A stretch of DNA of 64,000 bases. It comes from Devosia epidermidihirudinis. Its GTDB lineage: Bacteria > Pseudomonadota > Alphaproteobacteria > Rhizobiales > Devosiaceae. A program made the position numbers and the translations under genes. The stretch is taken from assembly GCF_000971295.1 (NCBI RefSeq), contig NZ_LANJ01000012.1:186001-250000 (forward strand). Direction: 5' to 3'. The notes under the pieces were generated by a model. The model was not told the origin of the DNA and did no database searches. It saw only the letters and a program-made list of their open reading frames with translations. Shown piece after piece: positions 36,211 to 43,979 of the stretch (position 1 is its first letter; each line of letters begins with the position of its first letter).

Positions 36211-37028
36211 CCTTGTCCACACGCGACCCCATCCTCGCCATGCAAGGCGTCACCCAGTCATACGGCCTGCAACGGACATCGCTATTCGCCCCTCCAAGCA
36301 GCTTCAAGGTCCTCGACAGCATCGACTTCGATGTATGCGCGGGCGAGGCCGTTGGCCTTGTTGGTGAGAGCGGTGCTGGAAAAACCACCCTCACCCGCAT
36401 CCTCATCGGCATGGAACGTCCGCAACAAGGGCGCCTGATATTCGAGGGTAACGACGTCTGGTCAGCGACACCAGCGGAGCGGGAACGCTTTAGGCGTTCA
36501 GTTCAAATGGTGCTGCAGAACCCGCGCAGCTCGCTCGATCCGCGCATGCGCATCGGTACCGCACTGCTCGAACCCATGCGCAGCCTCCGCATTGAAGGCG
36601 ACCACATCAAACGCCTGCACGAAGTCCTTGAGCAGGTTGGGTTGGATAAGAGCGCCCTAGAGCGCTTCCCTCACGAATTCTCTGGTGGGCAATTGCAGCG
36701 TATCGCAATTGCACGAGCGCTCATGCCGAACCCGAGAGTCTTGGTGGCAGACGAACCAGTGTCCGCCCTCGACGTCTCCATCCAGGCGCAAGTGCTCAAC
36801 CTACTGCGCGACCTGGTGCGAGACTTAAACCTTGGCCTCGTCTTCATCGCTCACGATCTCTCGGTCGTTGCTTACACCACAAGCCGGGTCTCGGTGATTG
36901 CTGCAGGTCGCATTGTTGAGGTTGGCCAGCCCGTTGAACTCTTCACCCGCCCGACCGCAGCCGCAACCCGCAACCTGGTCGACGCAGTCCTCACGGTAGA
37001 GGCCGGCCTCGAAGGTAAAGCGCTGTAA
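36207..37028 (+). CDS. Dipeptide-type ABC transporter ATP-binding protein (DppF-like)
   Basis: The 273-residue second ATPase has Walker A GESGAGKTTLTR, signature FSGGQLQRIAIARALM, Walker B VLVADEPVSALD and switch IAHDLSVV. It is slightly short for DppF/OppF because the C-terminal extension is trimmed (ends at LEGKAL) and the Cys cluster of the partner is absent. It should form a heterodimer with the preceding ATPase. Confidence 0.92.
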   Translation: MTLSTRDPILAMQGVTQSYGLQRTSLFAPPSSFKVLDSIDFDVCAGEAVGLVGESGAGKTTLTRILIGMERPQQGRLIFEGNDVWSATPAERERFRRSVQMVLQNPRSSLDPRMRIGTALLEPMRSLRIEGDHIKRLHEVLEQVGLDKSALERFPHEFSGGQLQRIAIARALMPNPRVLVADEPVSALDVSIQAQVLNLLRDLVRDLNLGLVFIAHDLSVVAYTTSRVSVIAAGRIVEVGQPVELFTRPTAAATRNLVDAVLTVEAGLEGKAL

Positions 37029-37118
37029 ACCCAAACTATTCCGCACCACGAAATGGCGCGGCGTTTACCTCAACCGACACATGATGTGATGTGGGAAAAA
37101 CAAATCAAGGAGCATCTG

Positions 37119-38411
37119 ATGCTGAAGTTTGACGAGTCTGCCCGCATTATTGCGCAAGAATCCCGCTTTGTGCCCGGTGGCGTCAACAGCAATTTCCGCC
37201 TCGGCATGGGGCACGGCCCCCTAGTGTTTACACATGGCGAAGGCGCCTACCTGCACGATGTCGATGGCAACAAGATCATCGACTATTACTGTGGCATGGG
37301 CGCCATGGTTCTCGGGCACAGCCCTGCTGGCGTGCAGGCCGCAGTGAAGGCTCAAGTCGACAAGGGCATCCTTTTCGCAGGCCAGTCTCAAGTCGAATAT
37401 GACGCGGCCCATATCATCTGTGATCGCATTCCAAGCGCTGAGAAGTTGCGCTTCGGCTCTTCAGGCTCAGAAGTTGCTCAGGCAGCGATGCGCCTTTCGC
37501 GCGCAGCAACAGGTCGCCGCACAATTCTGAAGTTTGAAGGTCACTACCACGGCTGGTTCGACAATATCCTGTGGTCGACCGCGCCGGCTCTTGCCGATGC
37601 CGGCTCAGGCGATCACCCTGCCCTGGTTCCCGGCAGCAAGGGCCAGAGCACGGCCGATGCGGACGGTCTCGATATTCTGCAGTGGAACGACCTTGCGGCG
37701 GTAGAGGCTCGCCTTGCGCGCGGCGACGTGGCCGCGGTCCTGATGGAAGCAGCAATGTGCAACCAGGGGGCCATCTCCCCCCTGCCTGGCTACCTTGAAG
37801 GTGTGCAGGCTGCATGCCGCAAGCACGGCACAATTCTTATTTTTGACGAGGTGATCACCGGCTTCCGACTGGGCCAAAAGGGCGCACAGGGTCGGTTCAA
37901 CGTCACGCCCGACCTGTCAATTTTCGCCAAAGCCATTGCCAACGGTTTCCCGGTTGCGGCGATTGTTGGACGCGCCGATCTTATGGATCTCTTTGCCACC
38001 GGCGGCGTCCTCCACGGGGGTACCTTCAACTCGCAGCCGGTGCCCATGGCCGCCATGCTGGCAACCCAGCTTGCACTGACCCCAGAACACTACGAAAAGT
38101 CTTCGAAATATGGCGTGCGGCTGCGTGATGGACTGCGGTCCGTGCTCGCGGATGCGGGCATCAAGGCGCAGGTCACCGGCTTCGAATTGATGTTCCACGT
38201 CGCGTTCGGGCTAGATGCCCCCGCTCAGAACTACCGCGATCTCGCGAAGTCTGACAAAGCTGGATATGCCCGTTTCGCACAGGCCCTGCTCCGCAACGGC
38301 GTTCGCGTGCTGGAACGAGGCGCCTGGTTTGTGTCCTCGGAGCACAACGACGAAGTCGTCGACAAGACCTTGGAGGCCGCCCGCGCCGCCGCCATGGAAA
38401 TCGCCCAGTAA
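37119..38411 (+). CDS. Class III aminotransferase, glutamate-1-semialdehyde 2,1-aminomutase-like
   Basis: The 430-residue PLP enzyme starts at the ATG at 37119 with AAGGAG seven bases before it. It resembles HemL-type aminomutases (FVPGGVNSNFRLGMGHGPLV, LRFGSSGSEVAQAAMRLSRA, IFDEVITGFRLGQKG), and the PLP lysine is probably in IFAKAIANGFPVAA. Alphaproteobacteria make 5-aminolevulinate through HemA (the C4 route) and do not need HemL, and this gene sits behind a dipeptide-type importer. A catabolic aminotransferase or aminomutase acting on the imported compound is therefore more likely than haem synthesis. A strong hairpin follows. Confidence 0.88.
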   Translation: MLKFDESARIIAQESRFVPGGVNSNFRLGMGHGPLVFTHGEGAYLHDVDGNKIIDYYCGMGAMVLGHSPAGVQAAVKAQVDKGILFAGQSQVEYDAAHIICDRIPSAEKLRFGSSGSEVAQAAMRLSRAATGRRTILKFEGHYHGWFDNILWSTAPALADAGSGDHPALVPGSKGQSTADADGLDILQWNDLAAVEARLARGDVAAVLMEAAMCNQGAISPLPGYLEGVQAACRKHGTILIFDEVITGFRLGQKGAQGRFNVTPDLSIFAKAIANGFPVAAIVGRADLMDLFATGGVLHGGTFNSQPVPMAAMLATQLALTPEHYEKSSKYGVRLRDGLRSVLADAGIKAQVTGFELMFHVAFGLDAPAQNYRDLAKSDKAGYARFAQALLRNGVRVLERGAWFVSSEHNDEVVDKTLEAARAAAMEIAQ

Positions 38412-38416
38412 TATCA

Positions 38417-38447
38417 GTGCCAACGCCGCACCCCGCGGCGTTGGCAC
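38417..38447 (+). terminator. Strong hairpin after the aminotransferase gene
   Basis: GTGCCAACGCCGC and GCGGCGTTGGCAC form a perfect 13-bp stem with an ACCCC loop, six bases after the stop. An A-rich run (GAAAAATC) follows, which reads as a T-run on the other strand, so it could also stop the convergent GMC oxidoreductase transcript. Confidence 0.65.
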
Positions 38448-38495
38448 ACCGAAAAATCTCGAGAGCATGGCGCTGCCCACCGGCGTGTTAGCCCC

Positions 38496-40085
38496 CTAAA
38501 GCACCGGGAAGCTCATGTAGGAGTCCGCTAGCCAGAGGGCCAGCTTCATGATGGTGAAGGTGGGGTTGGCGCTGCCTGCTGTGGGGAAAACTGAGGCGCT
38601 GGCGACGGCGACGTTGGGCACGTCGTGGCATCTCAGGTTTGGGCCGACCACGGAGGTGGCAGGATTGGTTCCCATGCGGGTTGAGCCCGATGGGTGCGCG
38701 CAAGCCTCGGCCTGGTCGATGATCTTGGCATCCGGATTATCCACCACTGGCGCCCAGGTCAGCGGACACAGAGTATCCAGCGTTGATCGTTGCCAGTAGC
38801 GCTTCAGGTGCTTGACCGTGGATTGGAATGTTTTCTCGTCTGGATCGCGTGGTTTCCACTCAAACAGCGGCTTCTTGACGCCAAGCCGGTCTCGATTTTC
38901 TGACAGACGAATGCGGTTTTGCGGATCGGGCAGTTGCTCAATGGATGTCATCAGCCTGAAATTGACGCCCGGCGGCACATAGAGCTGCTTGTGCCACATG
39001 CGCCAGAATGCACCGCGGGCGATCAGGCCAACATCCTTGGCGGCTGCCCGCAAGTGCTGCACCTCGACCTTTCGCTGTTGCAGCCCATGCGCAATGCTTT
39101 TGATGACGGCTAGACCACTATTCCCTAGGTCCATCGACACGTAGACGAACGAACTTGCGACGGCGTCACTCCGCTGGGCTCCATGCGACAGCTCCAGGTG
39201 CAAATCACGCCGAGTGCCCTTGATGAAGCGATAGCTCAACAGGTGGTTGCTAAAATCAGGCCGCTGCCGCCCTGCCACCGCAATCTCGGCCTTAAGGTGA
39301 TCCTGAAAGTAACTCCCGAGCGCGTCGGTGCGGGCGAAGGCGTTATGGCCACTGGCCTCGTGAAGCATCAGCAGCAGCCGCGTGGATTCGATCGTGCCCG
39401 CGGCGATCGCGAATTCCCTGGCCTCTATCGTAATTGACTGTCCCATCAGGCTCTTTGCTGTAACAGCCCGTAAACGGCCGCTTGCGCTGTCGACATCAAA
39501 CTCGGACACAGTCGCATTGAGCCAAACCCTAATGTTCGGGCTCGACCGCACCTCCTTTCCGAGCATGGACACGATGTTGCATCGCTTGAAGGTCGGGCAC
39601 TTGGCCCAACGCGCTTTGAAGTCCTCTTGGTCGGCGAGAAATAGGCCTGACGAACCGGGAGCCGACCTGTCGATTTCTTCGAAAGAGTCGTGTCCCACCG
39701 AAAACAGCTTTTCCAGCTCATGCTGGTAGCCTTCCAGTACGCCGGGGGAGATCGGCCATTCTGGTTGCGAAACGTGATCGCGCGCACTTTGATCCTCGGG
39801 GCTGATCGGGATCATCCGCCCGCCCCAACGCGACGACGAGCCCCCTAGCCCGCGATAGCGTCCTGTCAGTGCGCGCGAGTAGCGTCCTGATGGATCATCA
39901 ATCTCATTGAGCGCATGAATCTCCGCATCGAAGGCTAGCGTACCGCTTTCCAATACGATGACTTGTCGATTTTTCCGTGCGAGACGCGTTGCAAGCAACA
40001 ATCCGGCAATACCGCCTCCGACGACACAATAGGTCGCACTATCGACTGCCTTGTCGTCATCCTTGGACAAATCACGGATCGCCAT
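38496..40085 (-). CDS. GMC-family FAD oxidoreductase
   Basis: The 529-residue flavoenzyme has the FAD dinucleotide fold YCVVGGGIAGLLLATRLA near residue 20 and the C-terminal GMC part with the catalytic His in HPSGSTRMG and the closing ASVFPTAGSANPTFTIMKLA. The long middle part carries the substrate domain (REFAIAAGTIESTRLLLMLH). Relatives oxidise alcohols or sugars. There is no signal peptide. It is divergent from the GT2 gene at 40193, and a role in modifying a surface sugar or lipid is only suggested by that neighbourhood. Confidence 0.88.
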   Translation of the reverse strand: MAIRDLSKDDDKAVDSATYCVVGGGIAGLLLATRLARKNRQVIVLESGTLAFDAEIHALNEIDDPSGRYSRALTGRYRGLGGSSSRWGGRMIPISPEDQSARDHVSQPEWPISPGVLEGYQHELEKLFSVGHDSFEEIDRSAPGSSGLFLADQEDFKARWAKCPTFKRCNIVSMLGKEVRSSPNIRVWLNATVSEFDVDSASGRLRAVTAKSLMGQSITIEAREFAIAAGTIESTRLLLMLHEASGHNAFARTDALGSYFQDHLKAEIAVAGRQRPDFSNHLLSYRFIKGTRRDLHLELSHGAQRSDAVASSFVYVSMDLGNSGLAVIKSIAHGLQQRKVEVQHLRAAAKDVGLIARGAFWRMWHKQLYVPPGVNFRLMTSIEQLPDPQNRIRLSENRDRLGVKKPLFEWKPRDPDEKTFQSTVKHLKRYWQRSTLDTLCPLTWAPVVDNPDAKIIDQAEACAHPSGSTRMGTNPATSVVGPNLRCHDVPNVAVASASVFPTAGSANPTFTIMKLALWLADSYMSFPVL

Positions 40086-40192
40086 TGCTCACTCCAGATG
40101 CAGTTGTGCGAGCCAACCCTAACCCGACCAGCCACTCTATTTGCGTGATCACAAAGAGGCGCTTCGACAGCAATTGGAGCTAGCGCGACGCA

Positions 40193-41200
40193 ATGCTCGG
40201 GTTATTGCCGATATCCTTGTCAGGGCACCATTCTGGTGACGCGGATCCAGACGAACCCGCGCTGCCGGAGATAGAACAAGTGGACGATCGGCCCCTCGTA
40301 AGCGTGATCCTGCCCCATCTGAATGAGCCCGATCTGCTCACCTGCCTGCGCTCCCTAGATGGGCAGCGCGGCGATGGTGTGCCGTTCGAAATCATCGTAG
40401 TCGACAATGGCTCGCGCGAGTTGCCCGAAACGGCCGTTTCACTTGTTTCGGAGGTCCGCCTGCTGAAACAACCGACGCCAGGCCCTGGCCCCGCCCGCAA
40501 CTTAGGTGCCTCCGAAGCGCGCGCGCCCATCCTGGCCTTTGTGGACGCCGACTGCGTCGCCTCACCCAACTGGGTGGCAACAATCTACCGGTACTTTGAC
40601 GAGCACCCTGACATCGACTTCATCGGCGGAGACATTCGCATTCGTCCCGCCGATGCCTCTCGACTGACGGCCGTGGAGGCCTACGAAAACGTCTACAGCT
40701 ATCGTGCGCGCATCTATGTCGAGCGCCACGGCTTTGCCGCCACGGGCAATATGGCGGTGCGTGCCAGCGTGTTTAGGGCGGTTGGCCCGTTCGGCGGCAT
40801 CGGCACTATGGAAGACACCGAATGGGGCCAGCGCGCTACCGGCATGGGTTTTCACATCGCCTATGTGCCCGAGGCGCGCGTTTACACGCCCTCATGTCGG
40901 TCCTTCGCCGAGTTGGCCCGTCGGTGGGATCGTCACGTGGCGCATGAATTTGCCGATATTCGCGACAAGCCGTTGGGCATGGCGCGATGGGTGGCCAAAA
41001 GCGTTGCCATGGCTGCCTCTCCCGCCGCCGAAGCGATCAAGCTCATGCGCTCGGATCGGGTCGACGGTTGGCGCGAACGTCTGCTGGCTCTGGGCTGTGT
41101 GACACGCGTCCGGCTCTATCGCGCCCGGCGAATGCTTGGTCTCGCGCTGCATGACGATGCAGCCGGCATGGTCGACATGTGGAATCGGGAAAACCGCTAG
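40193..41200 (+). CDS. Family 2 glycosyltransferase
   Basis: The 335-residue enzyme has a GT-A fold beginning at RPLVSVILPHLNEPDLLTCL, a nucleotide-sugar metal motif DADCVASPNW (DxD) and the acceptor-side ED motif in GTMEDTEWGQRATGMGFHIA. A weakly hydrophobic C-terminal part follows, without clear membrane helices. The first 30 residues are acidic and not part of the fold, so a later start (for example the GTG near 40280) is possible. It is 162 bases upstream of the toroid-protein gene on the same strand. Confidence 0.86.
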   Translation: MLGLLPISLSGHHSGDADPDEPALPEIEQVDDRPLVSVILPHLNEPDLLTCLRSLDGQRGDGVPFEIIVVDNGSRELPETAVSLVSEVRLLKQPTPGPGPARNLGASEARAPILAFVDADCVASPNWVATIYRYFDEHPDIDFIGGDIRIRPADASRLTAVEAYENVYSYRARIYVERHGFAATGNMAVRASVFRAVGPFGGIGTMEDTEWGQRATGMGFHIAYVPEARVYTPSCRSFAELARRWDRHVAHEFADIRDKPLGMARWVAKSVAMAASPAAEAIKLMRSDRVDGWRERLLALGCVTRVRLYRARRMLGLALHDDAAGMVDMWNRENR

Positions 41201-41362
41201 AGCTTTGTGATGCATCCATCGGCCTAGCCCGCCGCATACACCTACCCCACCAGCGCAACCGCCACGCCCAACGCTCCATCGCATGAGCGAAATACAGGTC
41301 ATCGGACCCGTGCCAGTCTCGGCACCACAAACACCGCCGGTATACGAGAGCAAGGGACGATC

Positions 41363-42571
41363 ATGTTGCAGGAATTCGCAGGCCCCTCCGAGCCGAACGA
41401 GAGTTCTGATCCCAGTCAGGATCGGATCATGTTGCTGAGTCCCGCTTTCGCAGACACACGCAAGCGCCTGTTAGAGTTCTGCGACCTTGCGGTCAAAGGC
41501 CTGAGCCGCATGGCCATGAGCGGCATGCGCTTCCCCCACACGATGCGCAGCATCGGCAATCGCAACGGCTCCGGCACCAAGGCCGAAGGCGACAATCTGC
41601 GCTATACGATCAACGTGGCCCAAGGTCTCCTTTGGACACCAATTTCTACACAACGGCGTATTCTGGGCGGCAAAACCGCAGCGGAACTCGCCCTGTCCTG
41701 CATCAGCCGCGCCGCGCGCTCTGATGACACTGGCGCGATAGCGCTTGCTGCATGGGCGGCGGCCGAGACTGCCGGTGTATACGCCAAAGGCCTTCTCGAT
41801 CTGCTTGAAAACGCCCTGCGTCCCGGCGCAAGCGTCGAAACTGTCTCCTGCGCCTGGACGCTGACTGCTGCTTTGGCGGCTCGTCACCTCGGCGATACGA
41901 GAGAGCTCGAGAAACTGGCGACAGATCGGCTCCTGGCAAGCCAATCGGATAGCGGCCTGTTCCCTCACGTTACGCCGACCTCGGCAGCCGGATGGGGTCG
42001 ATCGCATGTCGGCTGCTTTGCCGATCAGGTCTATTCCATTCAGGCTCTCGCCCGCCTCGGTTATGTCGACCGAGATGATCGCGCGATGCGAGCTTCAGAA
42101 GCCTGCGCTGCGCGGATCGTGGCGCTCCAGGGACCAGCCGGTCAATGGTGGTGGCACTACGACACCCGCGACGGCAGCGTGGTCGAGGGTTATCCCGTCT
42201 ACAGCGTCCACCAGCACGCCATGGCCCCCATGGCCCTGCTCGACTTGCAGGAGGCCGGCGGCGCTGACCATCGTGACGCACTGGCAAAGGGCCTCAAGTG
42301 GATCGATGAGCGTCCGGAAACCAAAGAAGCAATGGTATCGGTCGAAGACGGCGTCATCTGGCGAAAGGTTGGCCGCAGCGAGCCACCAAAACTCGTGCGG
42401 ACCATTTCGGCCGCCACGACTGCCATCAAGACCGGCTGGCACCTGCCCGGCCTCGACGTCACCATGCCCCCCGGCAAAGTGGACCGAGAATGCCGCCCCT
42501 ATGAATTCGGCTGGATGCTCTACGCCTGGCGTTCGCGCGGCGTGGTGCAACAACTGCGAGCCAACACATAA
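41363..42571 (+). CDS. Predicted alpha/alpha-toroid protein of unknown function
   Basis: The 402-residue soluble protein is almost all helical, with repeated helix pairs around Gly/Trp-rich turns (LLASQSDSGLFPH, RIVALQGPAGQWWWHYDTRD, EFGWMLYAWRSRG). This is the look of a six-barrel alpha/alpha toroid, as in terpenoid cyclases, prenyltransferase-like proteins and some glycan lyases or epimerases. The DxDD motif of squalene-hopene cyclases is not seen. Conserved-looking Asp/His/Trp residues in WWWHYDTRDGSVVEGYPVYS and SVHQHAMAPMALLDLQ could line an active site. There is no signal peptide. It follows a GT2 gene and precedes the secretion cluster, so glycan processing is a possible but unproven role. 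Confidence 0.6.
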   Translation: MLQEFAGPSEPNESSDPSQDRIMLLSPAFADTRKRLLEFCDLAVKGLSRMAMSGMRFPHTMRSIGNRNGSGTKAEGDNLRYTINVAQGLLWTPISTQRRILGGKTAAELALSCISRAARSDDTGAIALAAWAAAETAGVYAKGLLDLLENALRPGASVETVSCAWTLTAALAARHLGDTRELEKLATDRLLASQSDSGLFPHVTPTSAAGWGRSHVGCFADQVYSIQALARLGYVDRDDRAMRASEACAARIVALQGPAGQWWWHYDTRDGSVVEGYPVYSVHQHAMAPMALLDLQEAGGADHRDALAKGLKWIDERPETKEAMVSVEDGVIWRKVGRSEPPKLVRTISAATTAIKTGWHLPGLDVTMPPGKVDRECRPYEFGWMLYAWRSRGVVQQLRANT

Positions 42572-42576
42572 ACCAT

Positions 42577-42596
42577 CGGGAGCCTCAGGGCTCCCG
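42577..42596. terminator. Bidirectional hairpin between the toroid gene and hlyD
   Basis: CGGGAGCC and GGCTCCCG form a perfect 8-bp stem with a TCAG loop. It starts six bases after the plus-strand stop, and the loop supplies the TGA stop of the minus-strand HlyD gene. Confidence 0.6.
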
Positions 42597-43979
42597 CAGG
42601 CTTTCGTCCAACCCCCGGATCAGCGGATAGAGGAAATACGAAATCACGCTGCGCTCGCCGGCGTGAATTTCTGCTGAGACGGTCATGCCGGGCAGCAGCC
42701 GGAACGTCGCCGGAACCTGCTTGAGTTGATCCTCTCCCAAGGCAATCCGTACCCTATAGAATGCGGCGCCACCCGCAGGATTGGCGTCGGCTGGCTTAGC
42801 GAAGGAGTTCTCGCTGATCGAGATGACCTTACCCTCGATCGTGCCATGCTCCTGAAAGGGGAAGGCATCAAACTTAATCCTCGCCGCGTCGCCAATGGCC
42901 AGATGGCCAATGTCATTGCTGGCGACGGTGACTTCGACCTCCAGCGGCACATTGAGTGGCACCAGCGTGATCAACGGCTCGGCTGGCTGCACCACTGACG
43001 CAACGGAGCGCTGGGCAACCTCCAGAACAGCGGCATCGGCGGGGGCAACTAGTTCCGACATGGAGCTACGCAGATTGACCTTCCGCAGCTCTTCGCCTGC
43101 GCCAGCCTGCTTGTCCTCAAGATCAACGAGGGCCTCCATGGCTAGCCGACGATAGTCCTCGATATAGTTCTGCCGTTCGGCCCTGGTCTGCTCGAGCTGT
43201 TGCACAGCCTCGGCATACTGGCCGCGCACCTGCGTGAGCGTTACCTGAATATCGAGGCTCAGATCACGGCTTTGCATGAAATTGAGACGCGAGCCATTGC
43301 CGGCATCGGCCAGCGTTTCGTGCATGGTCTGGATTTCCTGCAGGCCCGTCAGCCGCTTGTCCAACATCGCCTCTTGCGCCTTGGACGCCTCTAGCGTCGC
43401 GTTGACATGGGCGATCTGAGCGTCGAAATCCGCAAGTTTGGCTTGATAGGCGGCATAGCGCTGCGCTGCGAGTTGGCCCTGCATTTGCGCCTCAGACGAA
43501 GCGCCAGCAGGCGCCACGTAGCGCGTGCCCGCCAGCTCCGCCTTGATCCGGTCAATTTGAGCCTTGAAGCCCGCGAGCTTGGCTTGCAACTGCCCGGAAT
43601 CGGCTGAGGCAAAGGTGGGATCCAGTGTGGCCAACAATTGCCCTTTGTGGACGATGTCGCCAGACTTCACCGAGATCGTCCGAATGATCGACGTTTCGAA
43701 CGGCTGCATGACCAGCGTTGGCTCAGACGTCGTGAGCTTACCGGGCGCCACGACGATCTCGTCGATATTGGACACGCTCGCCCACCAGATGCCGCAACCA
43801 ATGGCAGTCGCCACCAGGTACAGCGTCAGCCGCGCTGTGATAGGCGGCTTGCGCTCTTCCAGTGCAATCGCATCAGTTTGAAAATCCATCACCGCAGCCT
43901 GTGCGGCGGGCTTTACCAGGATGAGTTTGGGTACCTTCGTGGCTTTTGCCGGGCGGACGATTTTGGGTTGAGCACTCAT
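42585..43979 (-). CDS. HlyD-family type I secretion membrane-fusion protein
   Basis: The 464-residue adaptor links the inner-membrane ABC transporter to an outer-membrane TolC-type channel. One membrane helix lies at about 50-68, followed by a lipoyl half (VVAPGKLTTSEPTLVMQPFE), a long coiled coil (about 125-300) and the second lipoyl and beta-barrel parts ending in GMTVSAEIHAGERSVISYFL. The ATG at 43979 overlaps the stop of the ABC gene (ATGA), and an upstream in-frame start at 44006 is not needed. No TolC gene is in the window. It is the last gene of the secretion cluster. Confidence 0.93.
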   Translation of the reverse strand: MSAQPKIVRPAKATKVPKLILVKPAAQAAVMDFQTDAIALEERKPPITARLTLYLVATAIGCGIWWASVSNIDEIVVAPGKLTTSEPTLVMQPFETSIIRTISVKSGDIVHKGQLLATLDPTFASADSGQLQAKLAGFKAQIDRIKAELAGTRYVAPAGASSEAQMQGQLAAQRYAAYQAKLADFDAQIAHVNATLEASKAQEAMLDKRLTGLQEIQTMHETLADAGNGSRLNFMQSRDLSLDIQVTLTQVRGQYAEAVQQLEQTRAERQNYIEDYRRLAMEALVDLEDKQAGAGEELRKVNLRSSMSELVAPADAAVLEVAQRSVASVVQPAEPLITLVPLNVPLEVEVTVASNDIGHLAIGDAARIKFDAFPFQEHGTIEGKVISISENSFAKPADANPAGGAAFYRVRIALGEDQLKQVPATFRLLPGMTVSAEIHAGERSVISYFLYPLIRGLDESLREP

